Source of the DNA: an uncultured SAR86 cluster bacterium
Lineage (GTDB): Bacteria > Pseudomonadota > Gammaproteobacteria > Magnimaribacterales > D2472
Direction of reading: 5' to 3'
DNA length: 64,000 bases
Assembly: GCA_902559885.1 (NCBI GenBank)
Contig: CACEJU010000004.1
Coordinates: forward strand, 25,895 to 89,894
Shown: positions 30,332-40,581 of the stretch, piece after piece
Layout: each line of letters begins with the position of its first letter
How positions within the stretch are numbered: the stretch's first letter is position 1
Notes under the pieces: generated by a model
What the model saw: the letters and a program-made list of their open reading frames with translations, nothing else
Told to the model about the DNA's origin: nothing
Databases searched by the model: none
Translations under genes and position numbers: made by a program

Positions 30332-30818
30332 GCTCAACAAGGGTTTTACTTTAATTGAGCTTCTGGTCTCAATAATTATTATTGGACTTATATCATCAAT
30401 AGTTTTTATTAATTTTTCAGTTGTAGATTCTTTTGAAAAAAATACAAACTCTTTGAAATCTTCATTTAATTATTTATCGGAAGAGAGTATGTTATCTGGC
30501 TCTATGATTGGTTGGTATGCAAATAATAAATCAGCAAAAGCTTTTTACTTAACAAACTCAGGAGATAGAATTGTTGAAAGAAATTTATATTTGCCAAAAT
30601 CTAATTGGGACAATTGGGAAAATGATAAAAAAATTTTTATTTCACCTGAGGGTATCGAAACTATTATTGAAAATGAGTTTGTTCCAAAACCATACTTAAT
30701 TTTTTTTCCAGACGGTCAAAACTCAGGCGGGGTATTAAATATCGAATTTGATTCTGAGTTATATACAATTCAAATTGATAAAAATGGAACTATTAAAACA
30801 AAATATGAAAGATACTAA
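30288..30818 (+). CDS. gspH: Type II secretion minor pseudopilin GspH (start uncertain)
   Basis: NKGFTLIELLVSIIIIGLISSIVF; true start probably internal to the 44-nt gspG overlap. Confidence 0.82.
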   Translation: MAQVKIPILVTGCNKLNKGFTLIELLVSIIIIGLISSIVFINFSVVDSFEKNTNSLKSSFNYLSEESMLSGSMIGWYANNKSAKAFYLTNSGDRIVERNLYLPKSNWDNWENDKKIFISPEGIETIIENEFVPKPYLIFFPDGQNSGGVLNIEFDSELYTIQIDKNGTIKTKYERY

Positions 30819-31161
30819 TGGCTTTAGCTTAATAGAAGTAGTTGTTGCTTTGTTGATATTTTCTTTATCAGTTATAACAATTTATCAACTTATAACCTCA
30901 ACAAGCATATCAATTTTTAATCTTGAAGATCGATTTCTAGCAAAGGAGGTAGCAAACAATAGAATCTCTCTCATTAACACTATAGAAAAACCTATAAATA
31001 AACAGCCAAGAAACGGTGTTATGAACATGGGGGGCAAAAATTGGTATTGGAAAGAAGAGTTTACTTCATCATATTCTGCAGAGGTTTTTGAATTTGAAAT
31101 TATTATTAGCGATTCACAAAGCAAGCCAATATATAAAGTGAATGGATATATAAATGAATAA
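30805..31161 (+). CDS. gspI: Type II secretion minor pseudopilin GspI
   Basis: MKDTNGFSLIEVVVALLIFSLSVITIYQL; start revised to 30805. Confidence 0.85.
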   Translation: MKDTNGFSLIEVVVALLIFSLSVITIYQLITSTSISIFNLEDRFLAKEVANNRISLINTIEKPINKQPRNGVMNMGGKNWYWKEEFTSSYSAEVFEFEIIISDSQSKPIYKVNGYINE

Positions 31162-31747
31162 AGGCTTTACATTAATTGAGATAATAATTTCATTAATTAT
31201 TTTATCTATAATACTTTTAATATCATCAAACTTACTCAAATCATCTATCAACTATCAAGAGGCTACAAATTTAAAACTAAAAAAAATCAATGAATTAAAT
31301 TTAGCTTCGACTATTATTAGAAGAGATTTAAGACAAGCAGTAAATGTTCCTAGTAGAGATTTTTTTGGAAACAAAGAGAAGGGAACTTTTAATGGGGATT
31401 ATGCAAATAAGAGCGTTTCATTTAATTCATATATAAACGATATTTCAATTAATACCTCTCCAATAAAAAAAATATTATATTTTTCAGATGATAATACTCT
31501 TTATAGGAGACAGTATTTTTCTTCCAGCCCATATAAAACTGACGATTATTTTGAATCAGCACTTATTAGTAATGTTTCTGATGTCACTTTTACCTATATG
31601 CATGAGAGAAGATGGCATAATTCGTGGCCCGTAGGAGAGATTACATCAAGAAAAATACCATCATTGGTTAGAGTTGATTTTAAAATCAATAATAATGACT
31701 ATTACTGGTTAATTGAACCAGATATTAATAATGTATATCAGCAATAA
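31154..31747 (+). CDS. gspJ: Type II secretion minor pseudopilin GspJ
   Basis: MNKGFTLIEIIISLIILSIILL prepilin leader; operon position. Confidence 0.85.
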   Translation: MNKGFTLIEIIISLIILSIILLISSNLLKSSINYQEATNLKLKKINELNLASTIIRRDLRQAVNVPSRDFFGNKEKGTFNGDYANKSVSFNSYINDISINTSPIKKILYFSDDNTLYRRQYFSSSPYKTDDYFESALISNVSDVTFTYMHERRWHNSWPVGEITSRKIPSLVRVDFKINNNDYYWLIEPDINNVYQQ

Positions 31748-32705
31748 AAATAAAGGAGTGGTTTTATTATCAGTTCTGATGGTAATTTTACTGTTATCAT
31801 CAATTGCAGCATACCTTGGTAATAAATATTTTATTTCGCTTAAAAGATTTGCCTATTTAGAATATCAAACTCATGCTATCAATTATTATAGAGGCGTAGA
31901 ATCAATCTCAATAAATAGGATAAAAGAAGAAATTGATGCTAATAAAAAATATTTACCTAGAAACCATCCTCTTTTAAATGATACATTTTCTTATGAAGCT
32001 AATAATGGCTTTATAAAAACTACTGTTAAAGATATCTCAAATTGTATCAATGTTAATAGCTTAGTAAGATTAGAAAACAATCAATTAAAAGATAATTCCG
32101 AAAACATTAAAAGAGTTAAAAAGCTATTTGATTTATTAGAAATTGATGAAATTTATGCAAATGAATTTATAGATCAGGCCATTGATTGGATTGATAAAGA
32201 TTCAGACCCAAGACCATATGGTCTCGAGGACTATTACTACACAGGACCTCTAGTTAATCCAAAGCATTATTCAGGCATGAGGTATTTTTATGATCTAAAT
32301 GAGTTGAAGTCGCTCCCTGTTTCACGAATTATTGGTTGGAATCATATAGTAGAAAACTTTTGTGCTCTACCTATAACTGAGAGGTCTTACATAAATATAA
32401 ATACTTTTAAAAAAGGTGAGGGCATCATGCTTGCTTCGGCTTTTGAGGAATTAAGTATAGATGATGCTGAATATGTAATATTTAATATGCCTGAGGAGGG
32501 CTTTGATGAATTAAATACATTTTTTAATAATTTTTCAAATATTGATTTTGGTGATGTTTATACTGATATAAATTTTTCTACAAATAAATTTTTATTAGTA
32601 TCAGAGTTAATTACAGATGAGTTTAATTCAAAATCTCAAATAACAATTTACTATGGTAACAATAAGAATGGAGATATTCTTGCAAGAACATATAATGGTA
32701 TTTAA
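31731..32705 (+). CDS. gspK: Type II secretion minor pseudopilin GspK
   Basis: KNKGVVLLSVLMVILLLSSIAAY leader; AIDWIDKDSDPRPYGLEDYYY GspK core; start revised to 31731. Confidence 0.88.
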   Translation: MYISNKNKGVVLLSVLMVILLLSSIAAYLGNKYFISLKRFAYLEYQTHAINYYRGVESISINRIKEEIDANKKYLPRNHPLLNDTFSYEANNGFIKTTVKDISNCINVNSLVRLENNQLKDNSENIKRVKKLFDLLEIDEIYANEFIDQAIDWIDKDSDPRPYGLEDYYYTGPLVNPKHYSGMRYFYDLNELKSLPVSRIIGWNHIVENFCALPITERSYININTFKKGEGIMLASAFEELSIDDAEYVIFNMPEEGFDELNTFFNNFSNIDFGDVYTDINFSTNKFLLVSELITDEFNSKSQITIYYGNNKNGDILARTYNGI

Positions 32706-33799
32706 TGAATATATTTATAACTAAATTTTTAAACAAAAATTTTGATCAGATTGAATTATTTCAGTCAGAATCGAATGAAGTTTATAAGACAGATTTAGCA
32801 GGCTTAGCTGAATGCATTGATAGTTATGCGACTTTAATATTTCTGCTGCCTTGTTCTAAATACTCAACATATGAATTTGAATATGATTCTTCTTTATCTC
32901 ATAACATTAATGAATCAAATTTCATTTCAGAAATTGATTCTTATGTAGTTAATGATATATCAACTCAAAATATAGTATTTAACAACAATCAAGCATTTTT
33001 AATTGATAGAGACTTTCTTGACTCTATTAATACTGCATTAAGCAATGTAAATGCAAAAATTTACTTAATTCCAGAACACTTAACACTATCAGATCAAATT
33101 AAAGAATTTAATCTTGAATTAGAAGATGAGCATTTAATAATTTCTAATGGGATACCTCTAAGAATATCTAAAGAAATGCTAAGTAGTAATTCTTTGTTTG
33201 CTGATCTAAACAAAATCAGCGCCGTTAAGGTCGAAGACTACTTTGATCAAAAATTTATTAGCGATCTTATAGCCAACCTCAATAAATTACCAAATATATT
33301 TAAATTTGATATATCTATAAGGTCTTTAAAATTACATTTAGGTATTTCAAAAAAACTTTTTTATGGTTTAGTAGCATCATTATTATTAATATTCTTCATT
33401 CCTTTCGGAATTTCAGCTTTGGCAGAAAAAAAACATGATGAGTATAAACAGGGCATATATCAAATTTTTAGGGCTCTTGATTACAACTCAACAAATATAT
33501 CTAATCCTAAAAGGCAAGCAGACTTGATTGCTGATAATTTTGACTTATCTCAACAAAATACATTTCAAATGCCTAATTTAGAATTCATTGAGAGATTTGG
33601 TGTTGAAAATGTTTATAGGATTAATATTCAACCAATTGATGGAACAGCAAAAATTTATATAAAAGATTTTCCATCAAATCAACTTAGTGCATTATTAGCA
33701 GTATCATCATCTTTTGATATTAATATTTTAGAAAGAAATATAAATACTGAAAGCGGCTTATCTAGCGGCTTTATTTTGATAGGGACAGATAATGTTTAA
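32705..33799 (+). CDS. gspL: Type II secretion protein GspL-like
   Basis: Operon position; N-terminal cytoplasmic domain, single TM (LFYGLVASLLLIFFIPFGI), periplasmic C-terminus. Confidence 0.72.
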   Translation: MNIFITKFLNKNFDQIELFQSESNEVYKTDLAGLAECIDSYATLIFLLPCSKYSTYEFEYDSSLSHNINESNFISEIDSYVVNDISTQNIVFNNNQAFLIDRDFLDSINTALSNVNAKIYLIPEHLTLSDQIKEFNLELEDEHLIISNGIPLRISKEMLSSNSLFADLNKISAVKVEDYFDQKFISDLIANLNKLPNIFKFDISIRSLKLHLGISKKLFYGLVASLLLIFFIPFGISALAEKKHDEYKQGIYQIFRALDYNSTNISNPKRQADLIADNFDLSQQNTFQMPNLEFIERFGVENVYRINIQPIDGTAKIYIKDFPSNQLSALLAVSSSFDINILERNINTESGLSSGFILIGTDNV

Positions 33800-34238
33800 T
33801 ATTTCGTCCCTAAAGCCAAGAGAAAAATTTTTATTATTAATTATGATGTCTTTGATTGCTTTTATACTAATATTTTTTATTGCAAATAATGCCTTTAGTA
33901 GGCTTGCATCTTCTCAAGATAAATTGACATCTATTCAATCAGATTATGAGCATGTTCTAAAACGATATCAGCAGATTGAGAGATCAATAAATACAGAGAT
34001 CTCTCAAGATAAGACAAAGCTTTTAGAAGCCCTTAAGACTTATATAGCGACTACAAATGTTAATTTAAATACTATAGATATAATTGAAAGCAATTTAGTT
34101 TTAAAAGTAACTTCGCCAGATATTGATAACTCTATTCAATTCATAAATAACATAGGCAGCAAATACAATCTAAAAATTTCAAGTATAGAATTACAAAGGG
34201 AAGGTCAAAAAATAGAACTAGAATTAGTTATAAGTTAG
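33792..34238 (+). CDS. gspM: Type II secretion protein GspM-like
   Basis: LKPREKFLLLIMMSLIAFILIFF start typical of GspM; operon position. Confidence 0.78.
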   Translation: MFNISSLKPREKFLLLIMMSLIAFILIFFIANNAFSRLASSQDKLTSIQSDYEHVLKRYQQIERSINTEISQDKTKLLEALKTYIATTNVNLNTIDIIESNLVLKVTSPDIDNSIQFINNIGSKYNLKISSIELQREGQKIELELVIS

Positions 34239-35101
34239 TTTTTTTTATTTTGTATCTCTATTTTTTTTGAGTATAACTCATGAAAGAGCTTTACAGCTAT
34301 TGAATCTGAGACACCCCATTTAGTTGATTTAATTTTTGTAATATTTGTACACTCAATAATTTTTTTGAATATCTCTAATGCATTATCAATAACATCAGCT
34401 CGATCAGGCGATAAATTTAATTTTTTTATTTTATTATCAGTAGAAAAATTAGTCAGCTCTGAATATTTATTCATGAACACATCGCTTGACATAGAGTCTT
34501 CATTGAAGATATTTAAAAAAGTTCTTATGTTTCCGCCTAATCCTATAAGTTTTTTTGGTAGCCTATTATTATGTAACCAGCTTTCAAGTTTATTCCATTC
34601 ATTTTCTAGATCTTTTTTGTGTAACATTCTCACTGCACCAAGCTGAAATGATTTAATTTTAATTTTTCCATTTTTATAAAAAAATAATTCAGTACTGCCA
34701 CCACCTACATCAACAAAAATTTTATTTTCACTATTTTCTGATTTTGGATGAAATCTTATTAATTTGGCCTCCTCAAGCCCTGAAATAATTCTTATAGGAT
34801 GCTCAATTTCATTTTCTACATACCTTCGCGCATCTTCAGAATTTGAAGTATCCCTGAAAGCTGATGTCGCCACGATTTCAAAATGTTTAATATTGTTTTT
34901 TTCAAAATATTGCTCATATTTTTTTAGAGTATCTACTAGTTTATTTAATGTTGTTTGTGACAGGTAACCATTTTGAAAAACCTCAGTACCTAATCTAATG
35001 GGAGTCCTTATACCATCCAAAAAATTAATTGATGTTGGAGTTGTATCAAAAATCTTCGACTTAACGGCGTTTGTTCCTATATCAACTGCAGCTATCTTCA
35101 T
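34235..35101 (-). CDS. Exopolyphosphatase/guanosine pentaphosphate phosphatase family (Ppx/GppA)
   Basis: AAVDIGTNAVKSKIFD; VATSAFRDTSN; FVDVGGGSTEL. Confidence 0.88.
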   Translation of the reverse strand: MKIAAVDIGTNAVKSKIFDTTPTSINFLDGIRTPIRLGTEVFQNGYLSQTTLNKLVDTLKKYEQYFEKNNIKHFEIVATSAFRDTSNSEDARRYVENEIEHPIRIISGLEEAKLIRFHPKSENSENKIFVDVGGGSTELFFYKNGKIKIKSFQLGAVRMLHKKDLENEWNKLESWLHNNRLPKKLIGLGGNIRTFLNIFNEDSMSSDVFMNKYSELTNFSTDNKIKKLNLSPDRADVIDNALEIFKKIIECTNITKIKSTKWGVSDSIAVKLFHELYSKKIEIQNKKN

Positions 35102-35940
35102 TATGTATCATCACTATATTTTGTAAGTATCGTATACTGGTCATAATTTAAATTTTCAAACCTTACACCCTCAATTTTTGCAGTGTAATTCGCAATATTT
35201 TCTGACCATTTGAGAGGTTTTAATAATTTTTTATTTTCATAGTCAGTTTTATTTAGAAAATATCTTAAAGCTGTCAGTCTTGCTATCATTTTATTATTTG
35301 AATTAATAATCACCCATGGTGAATTATCTCTACCTGTTTTTTTAAACATTCGATCTTTATAAAGGGTAAACACATCCCACTTATCCATGATTTTTTTATC
35401 ATTTTCAGAAAGTTTCCAATATTTTAATTCAGAGAGCTCTCTAGCATTAATTCTTCTTTCTTGCTGATCTTTAGAAAGTGAAAAATAAAATTTAATAATT
35501 TCTGTACCATTTTTTATTAAATCATCTTCCCATTTATTAACTTTTGACATGAAATATTTATATTGATTCTCGGTGCAATAACCCATAACAGGTTCAATGA
35601 CCGACCTTGTGTACCAAGACCTATCTAAAAATGCAATTTCTCCATTATGAGGGAGAACTTTTTCCCATCTTTGGAACCAGTGACTTGATTCCCATTTAGT
35701 TGGAATTCCTAAATGTACATATTTAAAATTCTTAGGAATTAAATACTCAGAGAAAAGTTTTATTGCAGAGCTTTTTCCAGCAGTATCTCTTCCTTCAAAG
35801 ATAACACACAGCTTTCTGTTGTTTTTTATCACATCCTCTTGCAACTTTAAGAGCTCAATTTGCAATCTTCTTTTTTCAAGAGAATAGGCTTTATCATCTA
35901 GTTTCTTATATTCTCTTTGATCAAGTTCTGTAATGCGCAT
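35101..35940 (-). CDS. Polyphosphate kinase 2 family protein
   Basis: FEGRDTAGKSSAIKLFSEYL (Walker A), FLDRSWYTRSVIEPVMG (Walker B-like), PK2 architecture. Confidence 0.9.
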   Translation of the reverse strand: MRITELDQREYKKLDDKAYSLEKRRLQIELLKLQEDVIKNNRKLCVIFEGRDTAGKSSAIKLFSEYLIPKNFKYVHLGIPTKWESSHWFQRWEKVLPHNGEIAFLDRSWYTRSVIEPVMGYCTENQYKYFMSKVNKWEDDLIKNGTEIIKFYFSLSKDQQERRINARELSELKYWKLSENDKKIMDKWDVFTLYKDRMFKKTGRDNSPWVIINSNNKMIARLTALRYFLNKTDYENKKLLKPLKWSENIANYTAKIEGVRFENLNYDQYTILTKYSDDT

Positions 35941-36047
35941 GTTTTAATATTAATGTAAATAATAATTGGTATTAAAAAAATATTATTTTTTAACGTAAAT
36001 GTAACATTTAAATATAAAATAGATAGTAATTAAATTATTTCTTTATT

Positions 36048-37298
36048 ATGGAATCATTATTTATCGATCCTTACCTTCTTTTTTTGATTGCTGGGATTGT
36101 TGGTTTCTTCATGGCCTTCGGTATTGGTGCTAACGATGTTGCTAATGCTATGGGTACATCAGTTGGTAGTAAAGCAATTACTTTAAAACAAGCTGTAATC
36201 ATTGCGGCAATATTTGAGTTTTTAGGAGCATTTCTTGCTGGAGGTGAAGTAACCTCAACTATAAGAAAAGGTATAGTAGATCCAACAATTTATTCTGATG
36301 ATCCAAATATATTTATCATTGGTATGCTTGCATCTCTTCTTGCTGCCGGTACCTGGCTTCTAATGGCTTCATCAAGAGGCTGGCCAGTTTCTACCACTCA
36401 TACTATCGTTGGAGCTATAGTTGGTTTTGTTATTATTTCCAAAGGTATTTCGTTTGTATCATGGGGAACAGTTTCAAATATTGCAGGAAGTTGGGTTACA
36501 TCACCACTTATATCTGGATTGCTAGCATTTATAATTTTTAAAACTGCTCAGCACTTTATTCTTAATAAATCTAATCCTGAAAATGCCGCAATTAAAGTTA
36601 TACCAATTTATACATTTATAGTGGCTGTAGTTATTAGCTTAGTGACCGCAAGAAAGGGTCTTAAGCATGTTGGCATTACATGGACTGATAATGAAATTTA
36701 TTTGTATACAGTTATATTTAGTATGCTTATATCTTTTGGAACATTTATTTATTTGAAGTTCAATTCAGCTAAAATTAAAACAAATGGAGTAGAGTCAGCA
36801 TTTGCTGTTTTAATGGTTGTGGCTGCATGTTCTATGGCTTTTGCACATGGATCTAATGATGTTGCTAATGCTATTGGCCCTGTTTCAGCTATTTTTTCAA
36901 CTGTTAACAATGAGGGCGCGATAGGCGCAAGCTCCGCTGTTAATACAGGGGTATTATTACTTGGTGCAGTTGGAATTGTTTTTGGTTTGGCATTTCTAGG
37001 CAGGCATGTTATTAGAACAGTTGGTGAGAAAATTACTGCATTAACCCCAAGCCTAGGGTTTTCGGCTAACCTTGCAACCTCTATGACGGTTGTTGCAGCT
37101 TCTTATATAGGTTTTCCAATTTCAACAACTCACACTTTAGTTGGGGGAGTGATTGGTGTTGGTATTGCAAGAAGTGCAAAAGATCTTAATCTTGATTCAA
37201 TAAAAAAAATAATAACCTCTTGGTTGGTTACTATACCTATTGGCGCAGCATTTACAGTTTTATTTTTTGTTATTCTAAGATTAATTTTTGGTGTTTAA
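36048..37298 (+). CDS. pitA: PiT-family inorganic phosphate transporter
   Basis: GANDVANAMGTSVGS and GSNDVANAIGPVSAIF repeats; WPVSTTHTIVGA and FPISTTHTLVGG repeats. Confidence 0.93.
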   Translation: MESLFIDPYLLFLIAGIVGFFMAFGIGANDVANAMGTSVGSKAITLKQAVIIAAIFEFLGAFLAGGEVTSTIRKGIVDPTIYSDDPNIFIIGMLASLLAAGTWLLMASSRGWPVSTTHTIVGAIVGFVIISKGISFVSWGTVSNIAGSWVTSPLISGLLAFIIFKTAQHFILNKSNPENAAIKVIPIYTFIVAVVISLVTARKGLKHVGITWTDNEIYLYTVIFSMLISFGTFIYLKFNSAKIKTNGVESAFAVLMVVAACSMAFAHGSNDVANAIGPVSAIFSTVNNEGAIGASSAVNTGVLLLGAVGIVFGLAFLGRHVIRTVGEKITALTPSLGFSANLATSMTVVAASYIGFPISTTHTLVGGVIGVGIARSAKDLNLDSIKKIITSWLVTIPIGAAFTVLFFVILRLIFGV

Positions 37299-37894
37299 TT
37301 TTCTTTTGATTGCTCTATCCAGTTAAGAATATAGGCATGTCCAGCTCTATGAGCTTCAATTTTACCAACTTCATTTAACGCACCATCTTCTTTTGCATTC
37401 AATGAAAACACTGAAAGTATAATTTGAGCTAAAACTCTAAACACTCCATCTTTATTGAAAAAAGCAGGCATTTTAATATTAGAATCTACATAAGTTTGAA
37501 TGCTTTTGCCTAAAACATGAATAGAGCTTTTATCAATAGAAGGATTCAGCGTATTCTTTAAAATTAATTCTTGAGCTTGATTATTTGTTAGAAAGTATTC
37601 ATATATGATATTAGTGCACTTAAGAACAACAACAGAGGGTTCATTAGTATAAATATCTCCATTTTTATTATCTAGTTCAGCTGCAATTTCATTAATATAC
37701 TTTTCAATCAATAATTTTTTAATTTGATTAGGGTTTTGGAAAAACTTGTAAGTAGAGGTTCTTTTAAGTCCAGATATCTCTGAAATCTTCGCAATTGAAA
37801 TATTTTCGACGCCACTATTTTCAATGATAGATTCCGCTGTATCTAATATTTTCTCAATTCTAAATTTACTTCTTTTTTGTTTTGCTATGCTCAT
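37295..37894 (-). CDS. TetR-family transcriptional regulator
   Basis: ILDTAESIIENSGVENISIAKISEISGLKRTSTYKFFQNPNQIKKLL HTH. Confidence 0.85.
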   Translation of the reverse strand: MSIAKQKRSKFRIEKILDTAESIIENSGVENISIAKISEISGLKRTSTYKFFQNPNQIKKLLIEKYINEIAAELDNKNGDIYTNEPSVVVLKCTNIIYEYFLTNNQAQELILKNTLNPSIDKSSIHVLGKSIQTYVDSNIKMPAFFNKDGVFRVLAQIILSVFSLNAKEDGALNEVGKIEAHRAGHAYILNWIEQSKEN

Positions 37895-38021
37895 CGTCTA
37901 ATTATCGACAAATGTTCCATAAAGTACAAGATTTAATGTTGCTAAATTGTTACATATTAAGTATCTAAATGTTTCTATTTAAAAAAATAATAAGAATACA
38001 TTTTTTATGAGGAATTATTAA

Positions 38022-40538
38022 ATGAATAAATATTTTACAAATTTTCTTGCTCTAACATTCTTTGTGGTCGCTGTAGCTCAAGATAGCGAAGAATCTGTAG
38101 AGGAGGTTGTAGTTGTTGGTACTAAGGCTAGTATTGTATCGGCATTAAGCAAACAACAAGCATCCGATAAGATTGTTTCAGTTGCTGACTCTGATGCGCT
38201 TGGTGATTTTCCAGATACTACTGCTGCAGAAGCTATAAGAAGACTATCAGGTATTACAGTTGAAAATGATCAGGGTGAAGGTAGATATGTAAGTATCAGA
38301 GGTTTATCTGGTGACTTAAACTCTATTGCTGTTAATGGTGCGCTTGTACCAGCTCCCGAAGGTGGAAGAAAGGTCATGCTAGATGGTCTGCCTACAGAAC
38401 TACTGGATAATATTGAAGTTTACAAATCTCTCACACCAGATATGGATGCAGATGCAATTGGCGGCCATATTGAATTTAACACTAAAAGAGCAAGCTCTCT
38501 TGATGGAAGAATTTTAAAATTTAAATATGACACTTCTTATAATGAAAATACTGAGAATTCAGATAACCCAAAATTTGCTCTTAGTTATGGAGATATGATT
38601 ACTGAACGTTTAGGTCATATTCTAGGCTTAACTTACTCATCTAAGCAGATCATTTCATATAACAATGAAACTGGTTTTCCAGGTTGGACTGAAGATGATG
38701 ACGGTGACAAGTACTTTGATGATGATTGGGAAATGAGGTACTACGATTTAACCAGAGAAAGATTTGGTTTAACTTATGATATTGACTATCAACTTAATGA
38801 TGTAACTTTCTTATATGCAAATTTTCTTTTAAATGAATATGAAGATGACGAAGTTAGATTTAAAGATGAGCATGGAAAGCTTAAGTTTGGCGATATTAAT
38901 GGTGATGTTGCAGAAATAACTAGAATTAGAAGAGATGCTGAAGCTAGAAAAAGAATTGAGAATAGAACTATTAGAACATTATCACTTGGATTAGAGACTG
39001 AATATAATGGGTGGTTTACGGAATTAAAATTTTCAAATTCATTTGCTGAGCAAGATGATACAGATAATGTAGATGTAAAATTTAGAAGCAGCACATTCGA
39101 ATGTGAGCCTTGTGGTTATTTTACATATTCAAATGCTCAAACTCCTGCATTTACTTTTAACCCAAGTGTAGCTGATTTATGGAATACCGGAATCGGTGTT
39201 GATGCTTTTGAAGAAGAAGATGATTTAATTTCTGACAAAGAAACAGCAATAAAATTAGATATGACCAAAGATGGTTTTGAGGTTATTGGTCGACCAACTA
39301 CTGTTAAGTTTGGATTTAAGCATAGTAACAGAGAAAAGAAACGAAATAATGAAGTCTGGGAATGGGAAGATGATGTCGTTACACAAGATCAATCTTTCTT
39401 TGGCGCAGACTACAGAGTAGACTGGCCTTTCCCTGGACAAAATATGGGCCCAATGGCAGATCCTAATCTTTTATTTACATACCAAAATACATGGGGTCCT
39501 TATACAAGAGGTCAGACTGAGAAAGATTACTTTTCAGAAGAAGAAATAATATCTGCATATGTTATGGGTACATTAGAATATGATAATGCTACTGTTATTG
39601 CAGGCGTTAGAGTTGAAGATACAAAATTTAATACTCAAGGATTTAATGCTGAAACAGGTGATTTAATTTTTGGAGAAAATAATTATACGTTTGTTGCTCC
39701 AAGCTTAAATATTAAATATTTTTTATCTGAAGATGCAATATTAAGAGCTGCTGTATGGAAGTCTCTAGCTAGACCAGGTTTCAGTGAATCTGCGCCTGTT
39801 GCAGATTTTAAGAGTGATGGTGATGGGGTATTTAAAGGTGAAATGGGTAATCCAGACTTAGATCCATATGAAGCAACTAATTACGATCTTTCCTATGAAT
39901 ACTATGGAGAAAATACAAGTTATTCTATTGGATTTTTCTGGAAAGATATCTCTAATGCAATCTATCCTGTTATCACTGCAGGCACATACAATGGAATAGT
40001 ATTTAATGAATTAGAAACATATGTAAATACTGATGACTCTAGAGTAGATGGAATAGAGTTAAATATCTTCCATGAATTTATTAATCTTCCAGAGCCACTT
40101 GATGGATTATTTGTTCAGTTAAATGTTACCAAAACAGATGGACAGAGCACATTGGCTGTAGATAGCGGTTCTGTAACATTCCCGTTTAGAAAACTTTCTG
40201 AGGATGTTTACAATTTATCAGTTGGTTATGATAAGGGTCCATTTGATATTAGATTATCTTTAGTTTCAAGAAGTCCATACTTAGACTATCTTGCTGATGA
40301 GGATTCACCAGCTGAAACTCAAGAGGATCTAAATGTTGATAATATTAGATATACCGACGATCATAAGCAGTTAGATTTCAATCTAAAATATGATATTTCT
40401 GATAATTTAAGTATCAAATTCGACATTAATAATATAGATGACGAACCAGAATATTATTATTGGGGTAGACCTGATAGACTCTCCCAATATGATGTTTATG
40501 GAACAACGTATTCAATCGGTGTTAGATATAAACTATAA
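38022..40538 (+). CDS. TonB-dependent outer-membrane receptor, probably for phytate/organophosphate
   Basis: Signal peptide, EEVVVVGT, plug YVSIRGLSGDLNSIAVNGALVP, C-terminal GVRYKL; followed by 3-phytase. Confidence 0.88.
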   Translation: MNKYFTNFLALTFFVVAVAQDSEESVEEVVVVGTKASIVSALSKQQASDKIVSVADSDALGDFPDTTAAEAIRRLSGITVENDQGEGRYVSIRGLSGDLNSIAVNGALVPAPEGGRKVMLDGLPTELLDNIEVYKSLTPDMDADAIGGHIEFNTKRASSLDGRILKFKYDTSYNENTENSDNPKFALSYGDMITERLGHILGLTYSSKQIISYNNETGFPGWTEDDDGDKYFDDDWEMRYYDLTRERFGLTYDIDYQLNDVTFLYANFLLNEYEDDEVRFKDEHGKLKFGDINGDVAEITRIRRDAEARKRIENRTIRTLSLGLETEYNGWFTELKFSNSFAEQDDTDNVDVKFRSSTFECEPCGYFTYSNAQTPAFTFNPSVADLWNTGIGVDAFEEEDDLISDKETAIKLDMTKDGFEVIGRPTTVKFGFKHSNREKKRNNEVWEWEDDVVTQDQSFFGADYRVDWPFPGQNMGPMADPNLLFTYQNTWGPYTRGQTEKDYFSEEEIISAYVMGTLEYDNATVIAGVRVEDTKFNTQGFNAETGDLIFGENNYTFVAPSLNIKYFLSEDAILRAAVWKSLARPGFSESAPVADFKSDGDGVFKGEMGNPDLDPYEATNYDLSYEYYGENTSYSIGFFWKDISNAIYPVITAGTYNGIVFNELETYVNTDDSRVDGIELNIFHEFINLPEPLDGLFVQLNVTKTDGQSTLAVDSGSVTFPFRKLSEDVYNLSVGYDKGPFDIRLSLVSRSPYLDYLADEDSPAETQEDLNVDNIRYTDDHKQLDFNLKYDISDNLSIKFDINNIDDEPEYYYWGRPDRLSQYDVYGTTYSIGVRYKL

Positions 40539-40550
40539 AAATAATGCCTT

Positions 40551-40581
40551 AAAAAGAGCAAGCTTTATGCTTGCTCTTTTT
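40551..40581 (+). terminator. Intrinsic terminator after TBDT, overlapping phytase start
   Basis: AAAAAGAGCAAGC-TTTAT-GCTTGCTCTTTTT, 13-bp perfect stem. Confidence 0.82.

Noticed and set aside
37941-37980. Possible Pho box upstream of phytase TBDT (TTGTTACATATTAAGTATC)
   Set aside because: Only one half-site is partly matched; not distinguishable from AT-rich background
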